Source of the DNA: an uncultured Clostridia bacterium
GTDB lineage: Bacteria; Bacillota; Clostridia; Oscillospirales; Acutalibacteraceae
DNA: 6,529 nt
Reading direction: 5' to 3'
Assembly (NCBI GenBank): GCA_946405475.1
Contig: CAMJHI010000134.1
Coordinates: forward strand, 1-6,529
In this document: positions 5,304 to 6,529 of the stretch, piece by piece
Position numbering within the stretch: the stretch's first letter is position 1
Layout: each line of letters starts with the position of its first letter
Translations under genes and position numbers: made by a program
The notes under the pieces: generated by a model
Seen by the model: the letters and a program-made list of their open reading frames with translations, nothing else
What the model was told of the DNA's origin: nothing
Databases searched by the model: none

Positions 5304-5527
5304 TGAGCGGAAGGAATTTTTCGCCCGAGCAGCTTTTGCGGCTGCTGCAAAACAGCAGAAGCGAACAGGACAACCAAAACCTGGCGGAGGACGTGTTCAA
5401 CAACCAGTTGAGCCCCGAGCAGAAACAGCGCATTGAGGCCGTGCTGCGCGACAAGGACGCGCTGAACCGCCTGCTGGCCGGCGAACAGGCGCAAAAACTG
5501 ATGAAGCGGTTCGGGAAAAAGCCATGA
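5303..5527 (+). CDS. Small uncharacterised protein, first gene of a three-gene operon
   Basis: I do not recognise a named family. The 74-residue product is soluble, charged and probably all-helical. It begins with FSPEQLLRLLQNS and has a second, similar helical block LSPEQKQRIEAVL (36-48) followed by DKDALNRLLAGEQAQKLMKR and a basic end. There are no cysteines, signal peptide or membrane segment. ATG 5303 was preferred over the in-frame GTG at 5294 because AAAGGG (5289-5294) is eight bases upstream of it. Its stop overlaps the next start (ATGA at 5524-5527), so translation of the two is probably coupled. The SPEQ-led helix is echoed by TPEDMAQL in the second protein, suggesting a shared helical module or partner surface; that is an inference. 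Confidence 0.8.
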   Translation: MSGRNFSPEQLLRLLQNSRSEQDNQNLAEDVFNNQLSPEQKQRIEAVLRDKDALNRLLAGEQAQKLMKRFGKKP

Positions 5528-5865
5528 ACGAACCGGATCTCAGCAGCATTCTGTCCTCTTTAACGCCGGAGGATATGGCGCAGCTGAGCGACATGGCACA
5601 GCAGCTCTTCGGCGGGCAGAGTCCGGAACCGCCGCCGGAAAGCGAGCCGCTGCCCGGCGGCCTTGACCCGGAGCTGATGAACAAGCTCATGAAGCTGCTG
5701 CCCTTGCTGCAGCAGGGCGGCGACAGCGCCCGCGCCCGCCTCATTCAGGCGCTCAAGCCGCTGCTCAGCCAGAGCCGCCGCAAAAAAGCGGACGAAGCGC
5801 TGCGCCTGCTGCGGCTCATGGAGGTGCTCCCGCTGCTCGGGCAGGCGGGGATCGAACTGTTTTGA
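5524..5865 (+). CDS. Small uncharacterised helical protein, second gene of the operon
   Basis: The 113-residue product has no function I can name. Residues 1-31 are helical (LSSILSSLTPEDMAQLSDMA). A Pro/Glu-rich linker follows (33-46, QSPEPPPESEPLPGG). Residues 48-113 form a leucine-rich helical domain with LMNKLMKLLPLLQQGG, then ARARLIQALKPLLSQSRRKKADEALRLLRLMEVL. Clostridial genomes contain many small proteins with this kind of L-ALKP-LS-RR-K-D-A pattern, but I know of no assigned role. There is no signal peptide or Cys. The start overlaps the previous stop by four bases with only a weak ribosome site, which supports translational coupling. The next gene begins 14 bases after its stop. Confidence 0.8.
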   Translation: MNEPDLSSILSSLTPEDMAQLSDMAQQLFGGQSPEPPPESEPLPGGLDPELMNKLMKLLPLLQQGGDSARARLIQALKPLLSQSRRKKADEALRLLRLMEVLPLLGQAGIELF

Positions 5866-5879
5866 GCGGAGGGAAGAGC

Positions 5880-6062
5880 ATGGATCGGGAGCTGGCGGCG
5901 ATGCAGGCGGTGGCGGACGCCTGCTCCGGGGCAAAGCTGTTCCGCCGGTCGCCGCCGCCCGCGCAGGAGGATACGCTGCTGTTGCTGGGGCTGGCGCTCG
6001 TTCTGCTGACCGACCGCGCCGATCTCATCAGCGTGATGGCGCTGTTCTACATTCTGTTTTGA
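5880..6062 (+). CDS. Small membrane-associated protein, third gene of the operon
   Basis: The 60-residue product starts with a polar helix (MDRELAAMQAVADACSG), then a basic, proline-rich linker (FRRSPPPAQ), and ends with two hydrophobic segments, DTLLLLGLALVLL and ISVMALFYILF, separated by the short polar turn TDRAD. This looks like a helical hairpin in or on the membrane, right at the C-terminus. I recall similar leucine-rich C-terminal tails on small clostridial proteins but cannot assign a role. ATG 5880 was chosen because GGAGGG (5868-5873) is six bases upstream; an in-frame TTG at 5862 has no ribosome site. The 14-base gap to the previous gene supports one operon, in which this protein could anchor the two soluble ones; that is a guess. 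No terminator for the operon was found before the tRNA promoter. Confidence 0.75.
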   Translation: MDRELAAMQAVADACSGAKLFRRSPPPAQEDTLLLLGLALVLLTDRADLISVMALFYILF

Positions 6063-6092
6063 TCGCGCAAAAGAAAAAGGCGCGAAAAAAGC

Positions 6093-6121
6093 TTGACAAG
6101 CCGCGCGTAATATGGTAACAT
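6093..6121 (+). promoter_or_regulatory. Sigma-A promoter for the tRNA-Ser genes
   Basis: A perfect TTGACA (6093-6098) and TAACAT (6116-6121) are separated by 17 bases, with a GC-rich stretch in between. Transcription would start near 6128, only a few bases before the first tRNA. No separate promoter was seen before the second tRNA, so both are probably cotranscribed. Confidence 0.85.
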
Positions 6122-6133
6122 ACTTGCGCATGA

Positions 6134-6222
6134 GGAGAGATACCGAAGTGGTTATAACGGAACGGTCTTGAAAACCGTCGTATGGCAACATACCGTGGGT
6201 TCGAATCCCACTCTCTCCGCCA
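6134..6222 (+). tRNA. tRNA-Ser (anticodon UGA)
   Basis: The acceptor stem GGAGAGA (6134-6140) pairs perfectly with TCTCTCC (6212-6218), followed by discriminator G and an encoded CCA (6220-6222). The anticodon stem ACGGT/ACCGT encloses the loop CTTGAAA with anticodon TGA at 6169-6171. A long variable arm (GTATG-GCAA-CATAC, about 6180-6193) marks a class II serine tRNA. The T arm is GTGGG-TTCGAAT-CCCAC. It reads UCA and, by wobble, other UCN codons. Confidence 0.97.
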
Positions 6223-6286
6223 CTGAAATAGTCAGTTATCCTGTTTTACTATAAATCAACTGAATAACGAGAAGCGTTAACCAAAT

Positions 6287-6377
6287 GGAGAAGTACTCAA
6301 GTTGGTGACGAGGCGCCCCTGCTAAGGGCGTAGGTCGGGTAACCGGCGCAGGAGTTCGAGTCTCCTCTTCTCCGCCA
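6287..6377 (+). tRNA. tRNA-Ser (anticodon GCU)
   Basis: The acceptor stem GGAGAAG (6287-6293) pairs with CTTCTCC (6367-6373), followed by G and encoded CCA (6375-6377). The anticodon stem CGCCC/GGGCG encloses CTGCTAA, with anticodon GCT at 6321-6323. The long variable arm GTCGG-GTAA-CCGGC confirms class II, and the T loop TTCGAGT is normal. It reads AGC and AGU. It lies 64 bases after the first tRNA, and both share the downstream terminator. Confidence 0.97.
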
Positions 6378-6385
6378 AAAAAGAA

Positions 6386-6424
6386 CCGCAATCCTTTATT
6401 TTTCAAAGGGTTGCGGCTTTTTTT
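6386..6424 (+). terminator. Intrinsic terminator of the tRNA-Ser transcript
   Basis: A 12-bp stem (6386-6397 with 6405-6416, one G-U pair) with a 7-base loop is followed by C and seven T residues (6418-6424). It begins nine bases past the CCA end of the second tRNA. Confidence 0.95.
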
Positions 6425-6465
6425 GTGCCTTTTTTTGGCTGCCTGTTGCTGAAGGACTTTTTTGC

Positions 6466-6529
6466 GTTTACCCCGCTAAAACCGGGTAAAACCGTTTCGC
6501 GTTGTAAACACGGTTGTAAACATTTCAAG
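6466..6529. repeat. Short direct repeats downstream of the tRNA genes
   Basis: GTTGTAAACA occurs twice (6501-6510 and 6513-6522, 12-base period). TAAAACCG also occurs twice (6477-6484 and 6487-6494, 10-base period), and GTTTAC, an inverted match to GTAAAC, lies at 6466-6471. The cluster is cut by the window edge. Iterated short sites next to a tRNA gene can be recombinase arm-binding sites of an integrated element, but nothing else here proves that. Confidence 0.5.

Noticed and set aside
6064..6090. CGCGC/GCGCG hairpin after the small-protein operon as a terminator
   Set aside because: The stem is five bases and is followed by A residues on the plus strand; no T-run on the correct side.
6401..6529. 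Minus-strand frame open from the right edge (about 42 codons)
   Set aside because: It ends inside the tRNA terminator and is lysine-rich and repetitive, with no recognisable domain; more likely chance, though the window edge prevents certainty.

Overview
The window looks like a chromosomal segment of a spore-forming, GC-rich clostridium, most likely Oscillospiraceae/Clostridium cluster IV. The evidence is the sporulation pair yqfC-yqfD, strong GGAGG-type ribosome sites, a CD1247-type zinc-ribbon protein beside efp, and tRNA genes with encoded CCA. The family assignment is an inference from gene content and composition.

Layout. 1-1357 (+): the 3' end of yqfC, then yqfD, two proteins of the spore-formation programme. 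1358-1612 has no convincing gene and is a mosaic of repeats. 1613-3492 (-): a secreted alpha/beta hydrolase followed by an EamA/DMT transporter. 3571-4675 (-): efp (translation elongation factor P) and a small acidic zinc-ribbon protein, driven by a good sigma-A promoter and closed by a strong intrinsic terminator. 4776-5234 (-): a YfcE-type phosphoesterase with its own near-consensus promoter, divergent from the next block. 5303-6062 (+): three tightly packed genes for small uncharacterised proteins (74, 113 and 60 aa). 6134-6377 (+): two serine tRNA genes, tRNA-Ser(UGA) and tRNA-Ser(GCU), with a consensus promoter and a textbook terminator. 6425-6529 holds short direct repeats at the window edge.

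The most unusual structure is a family of interspersed repeats: three full copies (97-187 +, 1358-1456 +, 2573-2684 -) and one partial copy (1584-1638). Each full copy has a purine-rich array of 7-base units, a short hairpin (GGGC-TCC-GCCC), a conserved ACCCG tail, an AT-rich spacer and a second array of 7-base CGCTATC-like units, usually ending in GGCTGAC. Each full copy begins 0-4 bases after a gene's stop codon and points the same way as that gene. The partial copy supplies the last codons and stop codon of the transporter gene. I found no defence system, CRISPR array, transposase or biosynthetic cluster.
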